Positions 1 through 14,800 of a stretch of DNA of 64,000 nt are shown here, piece by piece; the first letter of the stretch is position 1; each line of letters starts with the position of its first letter. Position numbers and translations under genes: made by a program. The notes under the pieces were generated by a model. It did no database searches. It worked only from the letters and a program-made list of their open reading frames with translations, and was not told the DNA's origin. The stretch comes from Rhea pennata (lineage: Eukaryota; Chordata; Aves; Rheiformes; Rheidae): contig NC_084669.1 in the NCBI RefSeq assembly GCF_028389875.1, positions 8,083,501 to 8,147,500 of the forward strand, given 5' to 3'.

Positions 1-3000
1 GTGATTTTTTATTTTTTTCCCAAAATTTTCTTCTGAAGGCATCCTAATTTTTAAGGCTTAAGATGTAGCAAAACTGCATGAACTGTGCTTTTCATGCAGC
101 ACTGTGACATCCGTTAGCCCCACTCCCTGCCAACGCAACTTCCCCTTATAAGCCTCTGTGATGCTGCTGTGAATCTTTCCCCATGTTGCTCATCTTCTTT
201 CCTGTCATTCTCTTTCTCTGTAATTAGATCTCAGCCATTTATTTGTGACAACCCAGTTTGATGCCATGGAACTGGAGGAAGTGTTAGCTAGTGAAAAAGG
301 AGGAGGATTAGAGAAGAGCTCACTTACCAAGGCACTAAGTGGATGGCCTTATCGTGAAGCCGTTAACACAATGACCTGATTAGTTTAAACAGTATAAATT
401 TCACAAGGCACTTAATTTCCAACTGCTGTTTTGTGTTGCTTTGATTCAGTTACACAATACTTTCTCTCTGCAGGCTGTGCAGTGTTTAACTTGCAATTGT
501 AGCTTTCCTATTGTTACTAATTACAAGAACTATCTTAAAAAATACACAAAGATTGATGTTGATTCACAAGCTTCTACTTATTTGGTTGAATGATGTTTTC
601 TTGAAGACCTTCACTTCCTAATGAACCACAGCTTAAGCAGGGTTTGCCAGCCCTGTTTTAGACTATTCTTTCTTCACACAACCTCAGGGGATGTGAAAGT
701 CTAATTTTAGTACATGCAAACTAATGTAAATATTTCCCTTTTGGATGGAGAAAAGTTCTTGAAAATTCTGTGCAAGACAGTACAGCATTTTTACTGTTGC
801 TGTTGTGCTCTTGCTGTAGTGTTGTTCTCCATAGTTGGCAATTTTTCATGATCTGTTTTCCACAACAAGCTAGACCTATGCAACTATGTGCATATGTGTA
901 TACCTTCCTGCCTGTATGTCATCAGCCAAATTAGATAGAAGAGTAGAAGCCTCAGAGCTCATTGAAAATAGGCAGCTGCATACAGGAAAGCATTGCTGTA
1001 AGTTCCTTGACAACACAAAAAGCTGTAGCGGGAGCTCTCAGCCCTCACATCAGTCAATCATGAGGCTTCAAAAGTTTCACTACTTAGGAAGCAAGTTTGG
1101 CTTTGAGGTTTTTTGACTGAAGGAGAAGTGTGTGTGTGTACAAGAGAGAGAGGGATAGACACACAAAGATAGCACACATTTCTAGGGCAGATAAAACTCA
1201 AGGTGGTAAGGATCAATATGAAAAGTATGTGACTTACTCCAGTTAATATCCAATTCTAATAATAAATTAGAATTGTGAATTCAACAGATGGAATACTATT
1301 TTCTGTACATGCTTTTTTGCACTAATGAAGACCTTAGGGTCAAGTATTCTGATGAGTTTTATTGCTCAGAGAAACTGGTATACTTCATTTCAGCATGTTC
1401 TTCTGTGTTATGGATCATAGTGCTCCTGCATTTTGTTGTTTACCTGCAAAAAGATGCCTAACGTATCTTTGTCAAAATAGAAAAAAAGGAAAGCTAACTG
1501 TTGCTTATAGTAGTTTAAAAAGATAGGAACTGCATTTTGTGTTCGCATACCTTGTGAATGATGATGTGTTTTCTAATATGCCATTCAGTTTGAGTCAAGT
1601 GCTGTGTAACAAAGAAGGCCTAGCAGAGGTAGCATTCTGCTGGCTGCGTTGTAAGATACACCAGCGTGGCACGCTGAATGTTGAAGGGTCTTAATTATGG
1701 TGGCTTTCAGAGATGGGAGCCTTTCATGAAAGGCTGGCTCATGGCTTTCTGTGTGCCTTTTTAAAAGACTCAAACTACACACAATATTGTACCACACTGC
1801 TGTCTTTTAGGTCGTAGGTGTTACAGTATTTAAAAACCTTAAATGTGAATTGTTCCTTTCATCATGCATCACAATGTAGCAGGTGAGTGTGGATTTTGAA
1901 AGTATCATTTTTAATCTGTAGTAATAATGCTTCTGCACATTGAATGAGTGAATATTAATGAGTTCTCGGGAGATACTCTGAATGTAGCGACACTGAGCTA
2001 CAGTCCAGATATCAAAATCTGTTAGTTCTGAATTAGTGTAACACTTAGCAGCCTACAGTTTTGAGGAGTTATGGTCAGCTATATAGCTCTATCTCATGTG
2101 GGTGATATATCTTAATGGCCACAGCAGCAGAGCTGGTGTGGCAGGTTAAGAATTTGCCTGTGTCTGGGTGTCAAATTATGTATGCCACATAACTTGAGGC
2201 TTGAAGCATTCTCAGGTATGCTGTTGATGGTGCATCTTTCTGAATGAATATTAGTGCACTGGGACTAGCTCAGATATCTGTTTTTACCAGAGCAGATGAA
2301 AGTCTGAGAGTCCCCTTATAGAAGTATGATATCCTAGTGCTCACACAGATGAGCAAAGTGAGCACTGTTTGGGGTAGGCTTTTAAAGCAGTTCTTCTTGT
2401 CCTGTTTTCTGGTTCTTCCAGGTATATAATGCAGGAATCTTTTGGAAATAAATTAATTTTTAAGAATTTTTTCATACTAACAAAATTTTTGCATTTCTGT
2501 GCTGAGTTTTATGCATTAACATTCTTGGAAAAACTGCTGCCTGTTTCCTTCACGTTTCATAAGTGACTAGGTTTTTGCTGATCCTGAGTGACTGGAATAT
2601 CAATACAGAGTCAGGACATAGGTCTGTAATGTAGTCCTAGGCAGAAGCAGTGTACCACTGCTAGAGTGTTCTACATAAACAATGTCTGTGGGATTTAACT
2701 TCAGGTCTACCTCATTCAAACCTGCTAACTACTAAATCTCCACGCCTAGTTACACTAGTACTTAGGCAGCAATGCATGAGGGTAGGGGGTGAGGCAGATG
2801 GAAAGAATGAATATAAAATATAGTAAATTCCCAAACTTCTATGGCTCAAGACTTTTAGCGAATGCTTCACCATTTGTTTGTGTTGGCCACATGTTGTTTT
2901 CATTCCTCTTTCTCTGCACACTCAATGTTTTTCAACATTGACTGTCCTTTTCTTCTTAGCTATAATGGTAATGGTATTGCATTTTGTCTTCATCTTCTCA

Positions 3001-5629
3001 GAGCTTGTATTAAAATAATCTCATTGCTCTGTTCCTCCCTAGCACTATGTGTGTGTGTTCACTTTTCTTTCTCTTTCCCCTTCTCCCCATAGATGTATCA
3101 CTCTGTGTGGGTTTGTAGGTATATATACAATAATATGCTATTTATAATACTCTGTGTAGAAATGCTGCATATACAATGTAGTATGTAAAGAGTCAATATT
3201 GTCCCTTAAATACAGGATGTCTTGTACCTTCTGCTGTACAAGATTTTTGGATTTTTGATATGGTCTTTTTTTGGTATGAAATAACATTCTTCATTGTAAC
3301 TGGGCCTTCAAACTCTATAAGGAAAGCTTTTTAACAAAAAAAGGCCTTTCTTCATGAAATTCCAGTAGGATCAGCTGTTCTTTGAACTGTTAAAAACTGT
3401 CATTTATTTTATCTTAAATGTATTCCTTAGGAGATACTTTGAGTATGCTATATCTAGACAGAAAAAAAAGCAAGAATAGCATCTACTATATTGGAAGGAA
3501 CTGAGAACATGAATTTGAATCCAACTACTGCAGGATAACTGCCTTCCTCTACTGAAGTGCAGGCTGCAATGTGAAAAGTTCATAGTACAGACTACTGCTG
3601 GAGGAGGGGAGCAATCAGATGTTATTGTTTACTGTTTTCCTTTGGAAATCTGAAGCAAAATACACCCCTGCTCCCCAACCCCTCCTCCCCAAAACAAACG
3701 AAGAAAACCCCAACCAGATGGCTTTGTAATTAATACAATTCTTCCCCCTCACACCCAGGTTAGGAAATACCAATGCATTTCCTGTGTGTGCAACTTAGTT
3801 CTTGTCACCTCTGGGAATACTTTATGATGTAGTCTTTGGGTTTTAATATGCTTTAGCAATGAATTTATTTTATATTCTAACAACCAGCAATACCTATTTG
3901 AGTGCGTAGGCTGGACATGAAACCAAGAATTGTGTGTGTTACTAATGTATGCCCAATTCATTGAGCAAACTAAGCATGCTAAGGTTATCCACACTGATGG
4001 TGATTAAAACACTTGCTGCTCAGATTCAGAGCTCTTATAGGTCATGATAATGGATTTAATATATGTAAAAACTACAGCAGGGAAGCAGGGAACTACTCTC
4101 CAAGACAATATTGGATAGGACAACAAATTGCAGACATTAAACTGCAGAAATAAAAATTCAGATTAGACTTCCAACAAAATTTTCAAAAAGCAAGGACAAT
4201 AAAGAATTGAGATTGTGGGAGGTGGCTGTACATTTTTGGAGGTCTTTAATATGTTAGATAAACAACTGTGAGGAAGGACCAAGAAAGAGTTGATTTATAT
4301 CTTGAATGTTGCTCCTTCCAGTTCCACAAATTAAAGCTTTGTGTTTAGAAGAACTCAGCTGGAAATACCTCGTGGTGGAGTGAGCTGGCATGTACCCAGC
4401 TTTGCTTGTGTTTAGTATATCTAGACTGGTTTGAGGACAATTCGGGCTTGTCCTAGGGCATAATTCAAGAACTTCATTCCCAGTAAAGCCCCAGCTTTAC
4501 CTAAACCTGTACCTGTACACATGCTTGCATGTAAATGGTATGATGGCAGGAAAGTCTGCTTGGACTAGTGCTTGACTGGTAGTCCTTATATATCTTGTAG
4601 GTTTGCTCTGGCAACTGTCAATCTGCATTTTCCAAACTTTGAAAGTTTGGTATGGAGCAATACAGGAGAAGGGACATGAAAACACAACTTTGTCAACTAA
4701 TGTTCAATATTTTTCTCTAAGCTCCACTCTGGGAGTGATGTGGTTGTGTGAGAATTTGTGGCTTATTCAAAAATGTTGTGTTTGAAAATTCACTATCTAG
4801 AAAGCAAGTAGAAAGAATGACAATTAGTTTTACAGTTTGGGTTTATTTTTAGGCTTGTTCTCATTATATTTTACAAAATATGCCTTATTGTTGTGCTTTG
4901 AGTCTTTGAATACTGAGCATTTTGAAGCTATTATAAAAGGGGATGTGCCTAAAAGCAGTGGATTGAGAAATAGCAAATGTTGTGTTTAAGACAAAAGATG
5001 CACTTTTAGTAAGGTGTATTCTACATGCCTGGTAAGCTGTGGGGTGGGGAGACGGTCACTTTCAGCAAAGCTAACTAACTGGGGAAATTAATTCCCCCCA
5101 GATAATGACCCACAATATATTTGTGAGCAAAATTATCTGGGCTAATGCAATTCCAATTTAATCATCCACTTACCCTATGTAATGCTAGGATATAAAACAA
5201 AGCATACTTAAAATATCACTGTGTGGAAAAGAGGCCAAAGATATTTCCTCATTTCTTAAAGGAGACTGGAGGCCTCTCTTAACAGGTAGATTCATGGATT
5301 AATTCGAGCTTTGGGCTGTTCATCATGGGTTTCAAAATGACTTTTCCTTTTCCACCTGTCACACACAGCTGATCAGGTAGACATTCAGCATGGTAAGCGC
5401 ATGTGTATTTCTCTGTTTACACCTTGTGAAGTTGTGACTATACATAGTAGGCAGGATGATTCCCAGATCAAGACATTCAGAAAGTGGTAGCAGCTTCTTT
5501 GTGCATTGAACTTGGAGGGATGGCCTAACTGACACAGAGAGCTGGGGAAACGCTTGTTCACTTGCTGGAAAGGGTCTGATAGGTTGCAGTATTTCCCACC
5601 CCAGTTCTCTGATTAATTCTCTCTCACAG
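1..5629 (+). other. HSPA12A intron (3' part)
   Basis: AT-rich intronic sequence upstream of the first exon in the window. I looked for the preceding conserved exon (segment around WVITVPAIWKQPAKQF in human) and did not see it, so that exon lies further upstream. There are short GT/GA runs near 1128-1150 and no recognisable RNA gene or young repeat. Confidence 0.6.
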
Positions 5630-5801
5630 GCAGGAATGGCAACTCCTGAAAATCCGGAGCAGTTGATCATTGCCCTGGAACCTGAGGCTGCCTCTATCTA
5701 CTGCCGAAAACTTCGCCTTCACCAGATGATAGACCTGAGTAGTAGGGCACCTGTTAATGGTTATAGCCCAAGTGACACAACTGCAACTGGATTTACACAG
5801 G
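5630..5801 (+). CDS. HSPA12A: HSPA12A coding exon (first in window)
   Basis: Starts in phase 0 after a polypyrimidine tract and CACAG, and ends with one base of a split Ala codon before GTACTT. It encodes the stretch from [11 protein letters not shown] to TATGFTQ, including [17 protein letters not shown]. The ATG at 5636 is an internal Met (Leu in human), not a start codon. Confidence 0.95.
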
Positions 5802-8800
5802 GTACTTTTTCTATTAACTCACTTTAGATTCTTATGCCTAAATGTGCATTGCTCATTAGGGCTGTTTTCTTACCATTTCTTGTCTTTACTCTCTTGAAAT
5901 ATTTCAGGCTAGCATCAATTTGCTTTTAACATATTATTTCATTGTTTACTGTAATTAGACTAGCTTACATATTGATCCAGCAAACAAGTTTGCACACACT
6001 TAATTTTTCGCATGCAGGTATCTCCATTGCCTTTATTGGGATGTTGTGAGACTCTTTTAGAGATTAAAATTAAAGAGAACCATAGTATTTACAGATCAGG
6101 TGCTTTTTTTTTGCCTTAATTAAAATTAATACTTCATGATTGGGTCAATTTTTATCTTAAGTTGGAAACAATTATGTGTTCAATTTGCTTCATTACTGGA
6201 TGTGTTATACACCTGGGTCTGCAGTGAGACTTCTTAGTTTGAGATGTTCTTCCAGACTTTCTGGCAGATAGTGCTTTGCGATGTCATCCCTATGAAATAC
6301 TTAGCGTTAATTACTAGCAACACTAAGAAAGCACAGCACTGGAATTCAGCAATGAATTTATTTACATGTTGAAAATAAACTAAATATGGCACTTCTAATT
6401 TATTGGAACATGATTGGTTGCTAATAATCAGTGTTAGAAGATTGACTTACAGTGAGGGACAGAGATTGGACAACAGTTTAAGTCACTTGGCAAAAGATCC
6501 TTCATCACCAAAGATTTTTGAGCTTACCTGAGACTGGAGGGGAAAAAGAGGAATGGGAGGAAGCAGCAGTATGGTGTAATCATAGCATAACAGGTCATAT
6601 ATTCTATTAATGTGAATTATTGTTGTTGTACTAACAGCAGTGGTGGTGTGCCAATCTATCCCAGAGAGAATGTTTCAGAATTATTTGTATTTCATCACAT
6701 TTAGTAATGCAAACCAGCATAAGCAAATGGAATATTAAGCTAGTAAAGCCATCCTGTACTTACTGGATGGGGGTTTTTTTTGGTCAGACTGACTCATCAT
6801 GTCATTTTATCATATCCATGCACCTACACTAGCTAGCAGTTGTCAGATGTGTTCAGTGTTACAGAGGCCCACACCAGGCACAGAATACAATTCCTCTGCA
6901 GTCCCCTCACATTCCTTCCCCTGTGTTCATGTTTTGTACCATTCCTCTTCCATGTGATTTTCTGTGTACTCTCTTTCTGGCTCTGTGGGGATTTGTCTCT
7001 AGGAAAATAAATTATCAATGGAAAGAGTTTCTCTGATTAAGGGGGTTTTGAAGCTGAGTAGGAGCTGTTTGACAGATTTTGGGATTCTGCTAAAGGGTCT
7101 TTTCTTGGACAGAGGGTTATTGTTCTCTTTCTTGACTTCGTAAGGTGAAAGCCATTGTTGATGAGAAAGATTAATTAAAACAGAATTTGTCAAAATTAAG
7201 GAAAACAAAGTTTCAAGTGAATTAATTTGGGATTGGATTTAAAATTTCATATAGACATGGCAAGGATCCAAGAAAAGCTGGGAATGGATTAAGAAGGAAA
7301 ATCCTTTAAACATAAACAGAGAGAAGCACTTCAAGGACCATATTGGTGCTGTGAAGTCAAAACCAAAATTTTACTCTTCATAATGGCCAGGTTAATTTTA
7401 CTTCAGTCATTGTTAAAGACTGGATCTTATGTTCATGTTATTGCCCACCGAAGTGAATGAAAGGACTCCTGCTGACTTCTGTGGGCTCCATGTCAGGCCC
7501 TTTCTTGGACCTACTGCTTGTTCTGTCATGGAATACTTCATCACTTAAGCTCTTGGTATGTGCTGCTTAGTCAGTACTGTGAGGCTTGCATGGCTTGTCT
7601 GCATCATAGCGTCTTCGTGGAAGGAGTATCCACAAAAGTAGAGCTTCTGCTCTTCTTCTAGTGGTAGAAACCAGAAGAAGAATGCATTCAGCAATTTGCA
7701 TGCTTTTATTTTCAGAAAAAAATGATATTTTCCTGCATTACATTTGCATTTCTTTCTGCGGTGTTTTATCTGCCTTTAAGGTGAATGAAAATTACACAAG
7801 AAATGATATTTTGGTCATCCAGATTCATGAAGAAGCTTAATAGCAAAGGCTACTCTTCATGGAATGTTTTACATTTTTTAAATGTCTAAGTAGAAATTAA
7901 TATTTATAAATTAATTTATAACAGTGTTATTAGATTATACTTAATTTTTAATTTGTGTGTAGCTAAATTATTCTGTACCAGTGTCCTCTGCATATTTATA
8001 ATAGGCCAAATCTTAGTTATTAGTCAAGGAAAGATATAATTGATTTGCTTAAGAAAGAACTGTACTATTAGGTTTTGCTGTGCAGACTATAGCTAAAACC
8101 AGGATTTCCATACGTAAAGGTCAAAATAGATATTAATGTGTTTAATTGCATCTAGTTGCCTCTGTCCTGGCTGAGTTAACAGAGACTCAGACTTGATTAT
8201 CTCTTTGGGCCTTAAGAAGTTATGAAACTGTGAACTGATGTTTTTGGATACTTGTTTTAAGACAGGCTGAAAGGTCATGACTTAAGGGCTCCAAAGGTAT
8301 CTTTGGCTGAGCACCCAAAATCAGTAGTAGAAAATCTTGAATTTTCTCTGCTCTTCCTGGGAACGTTTAGGAAACTGTCAGTCTCTTGTGGGCTAGGGCT
8401 GCCACCTTGTGGCAAAAATACTCTTAGCAGGGCTGGCAACTAGGACACCTTGTTTCAGGTTGCATTTTTAAAACCAGAATATAAAAAATAAGTCTGGTAA
8501 GGAAGGACTTGTTTGGGGGTTTCATATTAGCCCATTGTTTTTAATCCAGTTACTATCAAGGAAGAACAGAATGTCTAAAAAACATTTTTTCCCTTTCTAG
8601 GAGTAATGTTATATTCTCAATGCTAGAGCAGTAGTTTTTGTTCATCTATTCTATTATCAAGTGATACATAGAGGTATCTTATCTGGCTTGCATTTGCTTC
8701 CTGCACTGTATGCTATCAATTTGTTCATGACATCTTATATGCAGTAATTTTCTTTCTCTCAATGACTAGCTAAGGAACACGTCCGTCGTAATCGACAGAG

Positions 8801-11800
8801 TCATACCTTTTTGGTGGAGAATGTCATAGGGGAGATCTGGTCTGAACTGGAAGAAGGTAGTGTCCTTTCTTGAATGAATTTTTCTCCTTTGGGTTTTATA
8901 TTGTGGGTAAACATTGCATTTCCCACAAATCTGCTGTGTTCCTTAGGGTTCTCAAGCTGATTATAAATAGAAAAAAATAAAAGTACATGTGCTGCTCTTA
9001 GTTACCAGGGATGAGCTGCAATTCTACATGCTCTAGCAAAATATGGCTTTTTAAGTAGATGATAGAAAGGAATCCAGGTTTTAAAATATAGACTAGAACA
9101 AATTTCCTTAGAGCAGACCTTGTATCTATGCCATAATAGTAATTTGGAATCGGTACACCAATTGGTACACCATACACTAGAATGTACCAGTAGCATAAGC
9201 AGTTCCATTAATTCACTATGGCACTCACCTGTGCTAAACTGGTAGCTTTTGTCATCCAAATTTCATATTTATTATCAATCACTACATTATATTTGCTAAT
9301 AATGATCAAATTTTCAGTGTGGATATCCATGACTCCATGTAAGCCATCATCTCTGATGGTGATAATGTCTACGAGAAGTTTTCATAGCAATATCCTGTTG
9401 TGTTAATGCTGATGAATATATTACTTGCCTGTTCCTGTTGCAAACAAGGTGATCGTTACATCGTCGTTGACAGTGGAGGAGGCACAGTGGATATGACTGT
9501 TCATCAGATCAGGCTCCCTGAAGGGCATCTTAAGGAACTGTACAAGGCAACAGGTAAATGACACCTTCACTGATTGCTTTTTTTGTGTAATATTTTGATG
9601 TGTCATTGAAGGTAATCTTTATTATTCACTACATTTAATTAACAGTTCTTCCTGAAATAAGATCAGCATTCAAAATTATGATAACCTAACTGCTGATCAG
9701 TAGACAAGGGTAAATTATGTTATTTTTCTGACACTTTGGGATGGTAAACCTGACTTTGAGAGGGTAAGAAACTGTAACCTCCTTTGTTACTCATTCTCTG
9801 CCATGGTCCTGGTCTGACTTCTGCTAACAGAGTCATCATCTCCCTCCCCTTTCACAGGTCACCTGTATATTGCTGCTCTGTTCAGGTATTTCAAGATATA
9901 ACATAGAAATAAAAATAGCTGAGTGTCATAACAGGATCCTTCTAAAGTGACTGTTGGCACAACCAAATTTTCCCCAGGTTTAAGGGGAAGGTAATATATT
10001 CCAGTAATTTCACAGGCAGTGTAACAAGTAGGGTACACCATTCCCTTGGAAAAATGCACAATGATTAGTCCACAACAAAGATGCAAAATGCAATTCCTTG
10101 AATGATATTCCTTTCCTGAACTCCAGATCCACTTGGAATTGGTCCTGTGCCAGTCTGTTAACCACCTGGCAGCCTCTGTTTATTGCTGTGCCTCTGTATT
10201 ACTGAGCTAGTCCTCCTGTATTTGGTACTTCGCTGAGCATTCTCAGTCTTGTTGGCTGCAGAACTGCCACTGGGAAGAAGCTAATAAAAACAAGCAGGAC
10301 ATTGTACGTCAAGTGTATCTATTCCTGAACACAAGTCCAACCTACACCTTCTCATATGTGGATAAGGAGGCAGTTTCCTCTGCTTCTAATAAAAATGTTT
10401 CTCTGTCTTGTCGTCGTAGTACTGCAATGGTGATGATGGTGTAAGGGTAAAAGTATGGCAAAGGTAAATTATATTTTTTATTAGATCAGCTGATATCTTT
10501 ACAAAAGGTATCTCTTTCTGTATACCTCTCTATGCTATGAAATTCTTAGTAGTGCCAATCTGATGTATATATGGTGAACTTAAAATCTAGGAAGAAGAAT
10601 ATTAAAGCTGTATTTTGTCTGTGATACAGGTGGGCCATATGGTTCTTTAGGTGTGGACTATGAATTTGAAAAGCTCCTGTGTAAAATATTTGGAGAAGAT
10701 TTTATTGAACAATTTAAAATCAAGCGTCCTGCTGCCTGGGTAGATCTGATGATAGCATTTGAGTCCCGTAAAAGGGCAGCAGCTCCAGACAGAACCAATC
10801 CACTGAACATTACTCTGCCTTTCTCCTTCATTGACTATTACAAGAAGTTTCGAGGTCACAGTGTAGAACATGCCTTAAGGAAAAGCAAGTGAGTAGATGT
10901 TTGAACCTAAATAGATGCATAATTAACAACTGACTGTGAAGACAAATAATTAAAATATCCTAATTACATGTGGACTAAAAGATAATAATGTAAAAATGTA
11001 AGATATTAATGAGAAAATAAGATTGCCTGAAGTATGGTTTCTAGAATAAGAAGTTCTGATCAATCTCTTGCACAAGCTTCTCTGTACAAGACTTAAACTG
11101 TCCCAGTATTGCTTTCTTTGACTTTCATTAGGCTATCATTCACAGAATCACAGGATGGTTGAGGTTGGAAGGGACCTCTGGAGATTGTCTAGTCCAACCC
11201 TCCTGCTCAAGCAGGGTCTCCTGCTAGGTTGCCCAGTGACCCATTAAGTCACTTTCCTGAATTTGACCATGTGTTTCAAGTCATTTATTTATTGATTTTA
11301 TTTCGGAATCAAGCACAGATGATTCTTTTAAAGTCAGTTCTGCTTTGCTAAGTACTCATTTAAACCGAAGACCCATTTCGTCAATGAGCGAGTAATAGAG
11401 TAAGAGAGTCAGAGATAACAAATAGAGAATTTAGATGCCAAAAGTTAATTACTGAGAATGATAATTGGTAGAAGCCTGAGCCTTGAAATTAATCCAGGAT
11501 CATGAGACACATAAATCTATCCATAATATGGATATATTTATGAGCAATGCAAGATCATAGGTAAAAATATATGCTATTGCACAGAGCTGGGCAAAGTGAA
11601 TGTGTTCTTATTTTGCACTGATGGCAGGACTTTTCCTCATAATATTTTACTAGTTAGATCATTTGCTCAGCAGATGGGGAGATATAATCCCCCTGCTACA
11701 GTTTTAGTTCATGACTGTCAGTTTCAAGAAAGCACTCTAAAAGACAAGATCATGGGTTACTGCAGAAAAGGGAGTAAGGAGAAGGTAGAAGTGGACAATT

Positions 11801-14800
11801 TGCATCTTTTGAAGTTCTGCTAATGATGGCTAATGTCATCAAAGAGAATAAACCAGAGAGCCCACGAATCTGAAGCAGAATGCTTGGGACCTGAGAGCAG
11901 AAGACATGCTATTTAATACTTGACATTGGTCTCTTCCTGCATTTTTTTCTATTGAATGTTAAATATAGCATGCAGGCTGAAGCTTCTGCATCTCTTTCTA
12001 ACTGTTAGTAAAAACCTAAATGACTTGGATCTAGCCTCAGAGTCACTTCCTAAATGAGACTGAAGCTCTGAAATCATTTTCAAGATTTCTGGAAATATTG
12101 CTCATCACAAGACCATCTCCTTCTTGTTAGTAGTCTTAATGGTGCGTTTTAGAGGGAGTACTAAACATTCCCCACAAAATAAAAGGGAATTAGGACAGTA
12201 GAGGATAGAAAGAGTGTAAAGGTGATGTATATACATGAATGAAAAGGATATTATCAAGCTATAACTGGTTTTTGAATGTGGATCAATGATGGAATAACAT
12301 ATGCCTATATTAATTTAACACACATGCCTCTCATTAAAAAGCTGTGCTCCCTTCTGCCTCCTGAGATTTCCTGTACACTTGCTTGTTTTCTTTGTGTGTT
12401 TCCAGTGGCTTTGGCCTGCTGCTGCTATAATGTAAATGTTGCCCTTCTGGGGATGAATCAGTGCTGTTTCAGATGAGCAGGCACTGGACAGGCCGGCAGC
12501 TATTTCAAAAGGCAGTTGAGCATTGGTAATGCTATAGGAAGCAATCAGGTAAAGAAAACAACAATTAAACAAGAAAAAGAACAAATCTCCCTTGAAATTT
12601 TACTTTGCTCAATTTGTCTTGAGCCTGGGGTGAGGCCAGGTTCTTTCCCCCAAGCAAACAACATGCAAAATCTGTAAACTCATTCATTTATGTGTCTTGC
12701 AAGTGCTTGGCTATTTCTTACAACTAGATTTATTATTTTAATGTCCTTCTTCACTATTATTTTCCAGTGTGGACTTTGTGAAGTGGTCCTCCCAGGGAAT
12801 GCTGAGGATGAGCCCTGATGCAATGAATGCTCTTTTCAAACCTACAATAGACCAGATTGTTCAGCACCTTAGTATGTATCTGTGTATAATCCCACTTTCT
12901 ACCTGAGCTGAGACTGAAGCTTCATTTGCCTGTTTCAGACCAGCAGCTGGAATTATAGTGAAACAACCCAGCTAGGCAAGGAATCTAGTTCTGAAACATG
13001 TAGTGCTCTACAAAGTAGTCAGGAAAGTAATTTCAAGTAGGGAACATCACTTAAATACATTCCAGTACAAGTTCTTGAGTGTGATTCAGTCTTGTTGCTG
13101 TCTAAGCTTAAATTATTCTGTATTTCCAGGGCTGCAAGCATTCAGAAGGCTGAAGCGTACTGATTAGCCCAGATCCTACTTTTCTTTTTCCTGTTTCTGG
13201 AAAGAACTAATTAATGCCAGAGACATAATTATGTTTCTGATTATTCCTGTTATTAAGACCTCTAGTTCATTTCTCATCAGTGGGTGGACTTACAAAGTCA
13301 CAGTTTTTTTCATAGCTGCCCAAATCACTGACATCTCTAAAACACAAATAATAAGTGATGCATCTTGGTAAAAGTTTTTCCAGGCATGGATTAAGCACTG
13401 CTGGATATATTAGTCCAGTAATAGAAAGTGACATGGGTTTATTGTGAAATTAATTACCCAAACTCTGCCTCATGGAAGACTTGGTTGTATCAAGTAGAGT
13501 ATAATATAATGCTGAGCATGGTATTATTACCTACACATTACAAAGCACTAATTGAATTGTATTTGGAATACAGTATCCAATTTTGGTCTCTCTATATGAG
13601 GAATTATTAGGTAAATTTGAGAGGATACAACTTAAGATAAAAAATATAGAACAGCTTATATGTGAGCAGGAAGGAATAGTTTGGACAGACATCTCAGTCA
13701 TGCTGCCTCAGTTATTTAAATGAACTAAGAGTGAGCCTTAGTTGATGTTGAGTGATGAAACTATTTGCTTTTTTGTAACTAAAGGATGTGGGCTTAAGCT
13801 AAGAGGGAACATCTGTAAAAAGGCAAGGAGGTATGATTTTGCAGAGGGTACACATTGTGGTTAAGATGGTAGGGTCCAAAACAGGAAGTGAATTTAAAAT
13901 TAGATTAATTCTGTGGAATGCAATAAAGGGCCTTTGAATCAGTTAAGTTTGGGAATATCTCATTGCTACTTGCAGTGACAAGATGACATCCATTCCCCTG
14001 CCACATGAATTCTGACTGGCAAGATTTCTTTGCAAATATCTGTGCATCTCCCTTTAGTAGTTCAAATTAAATAAAAATTATGTTTAGGAAGCCTGAGTGC
14101 CACTTCTCCTTCAGAAATATCCTATGATTTCTAATAAGTTTCTATTCACAGGCATTGCCCCAGTGAAAGACAGAATGGACAAGACCGTAGCCTCTTCTGT
14201 AGAAGAGGAAGTAAAGCTGAAGTGGAACTAGTGCCTGCTAAGTGTGGTGGAGTGGGCATAGAGTCCCTCGAAACATGTGGCACTTTCAGATCTTGTGTAT
14301 ATTAGGATATTACGATTTTCACCTGCATCACTTTGCCTTAGGAAAGTTTTTCCCACCTAATGGCCTTTGTTTCTGTTTAGGTGATGTGTTTGATAAACCA
14401 GAAGTGACCAATGTCAAGTTTCTGTTTCTGGTGGGTGGCTTTGCTGAATCCCCCTTACTTCAACAAGCTGTCCAGAGTGCTTTTGGTTCCAGATGTCGAG
14501 TCATCATCCCTCAGGATGTGGGGCTCACTATACTCAAAGGAGCTGTCCTCTTTGGTCTAGACCCTGCCGTCATCAAAGTGCGACGTTCCCCTCTCACCTA
14601 TGGTGTTGGGGTGTTGAATCGGTTTGTGGAAGGGAAACATCCACCAGAGAAGCTGCTAATCAAAGATGGCACGCGCTGGTGCACTGATGTTTTTGACAAA
14701 TTTATCTCAGCTGACCAATCTGTAGCCCTTGGAGAAACTGTGACACGCAGTTATACACCTGCAAAACCTTCTCAGTTAGTAATAGTGATCAATATCTACA

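Noticed and set aside
5636-5827. Independent small gene starting at the ATG 5636
   Set aside because: It is an internal Met of the HSPA12A exon that begins at 5630; the frame past 5801 is intron.
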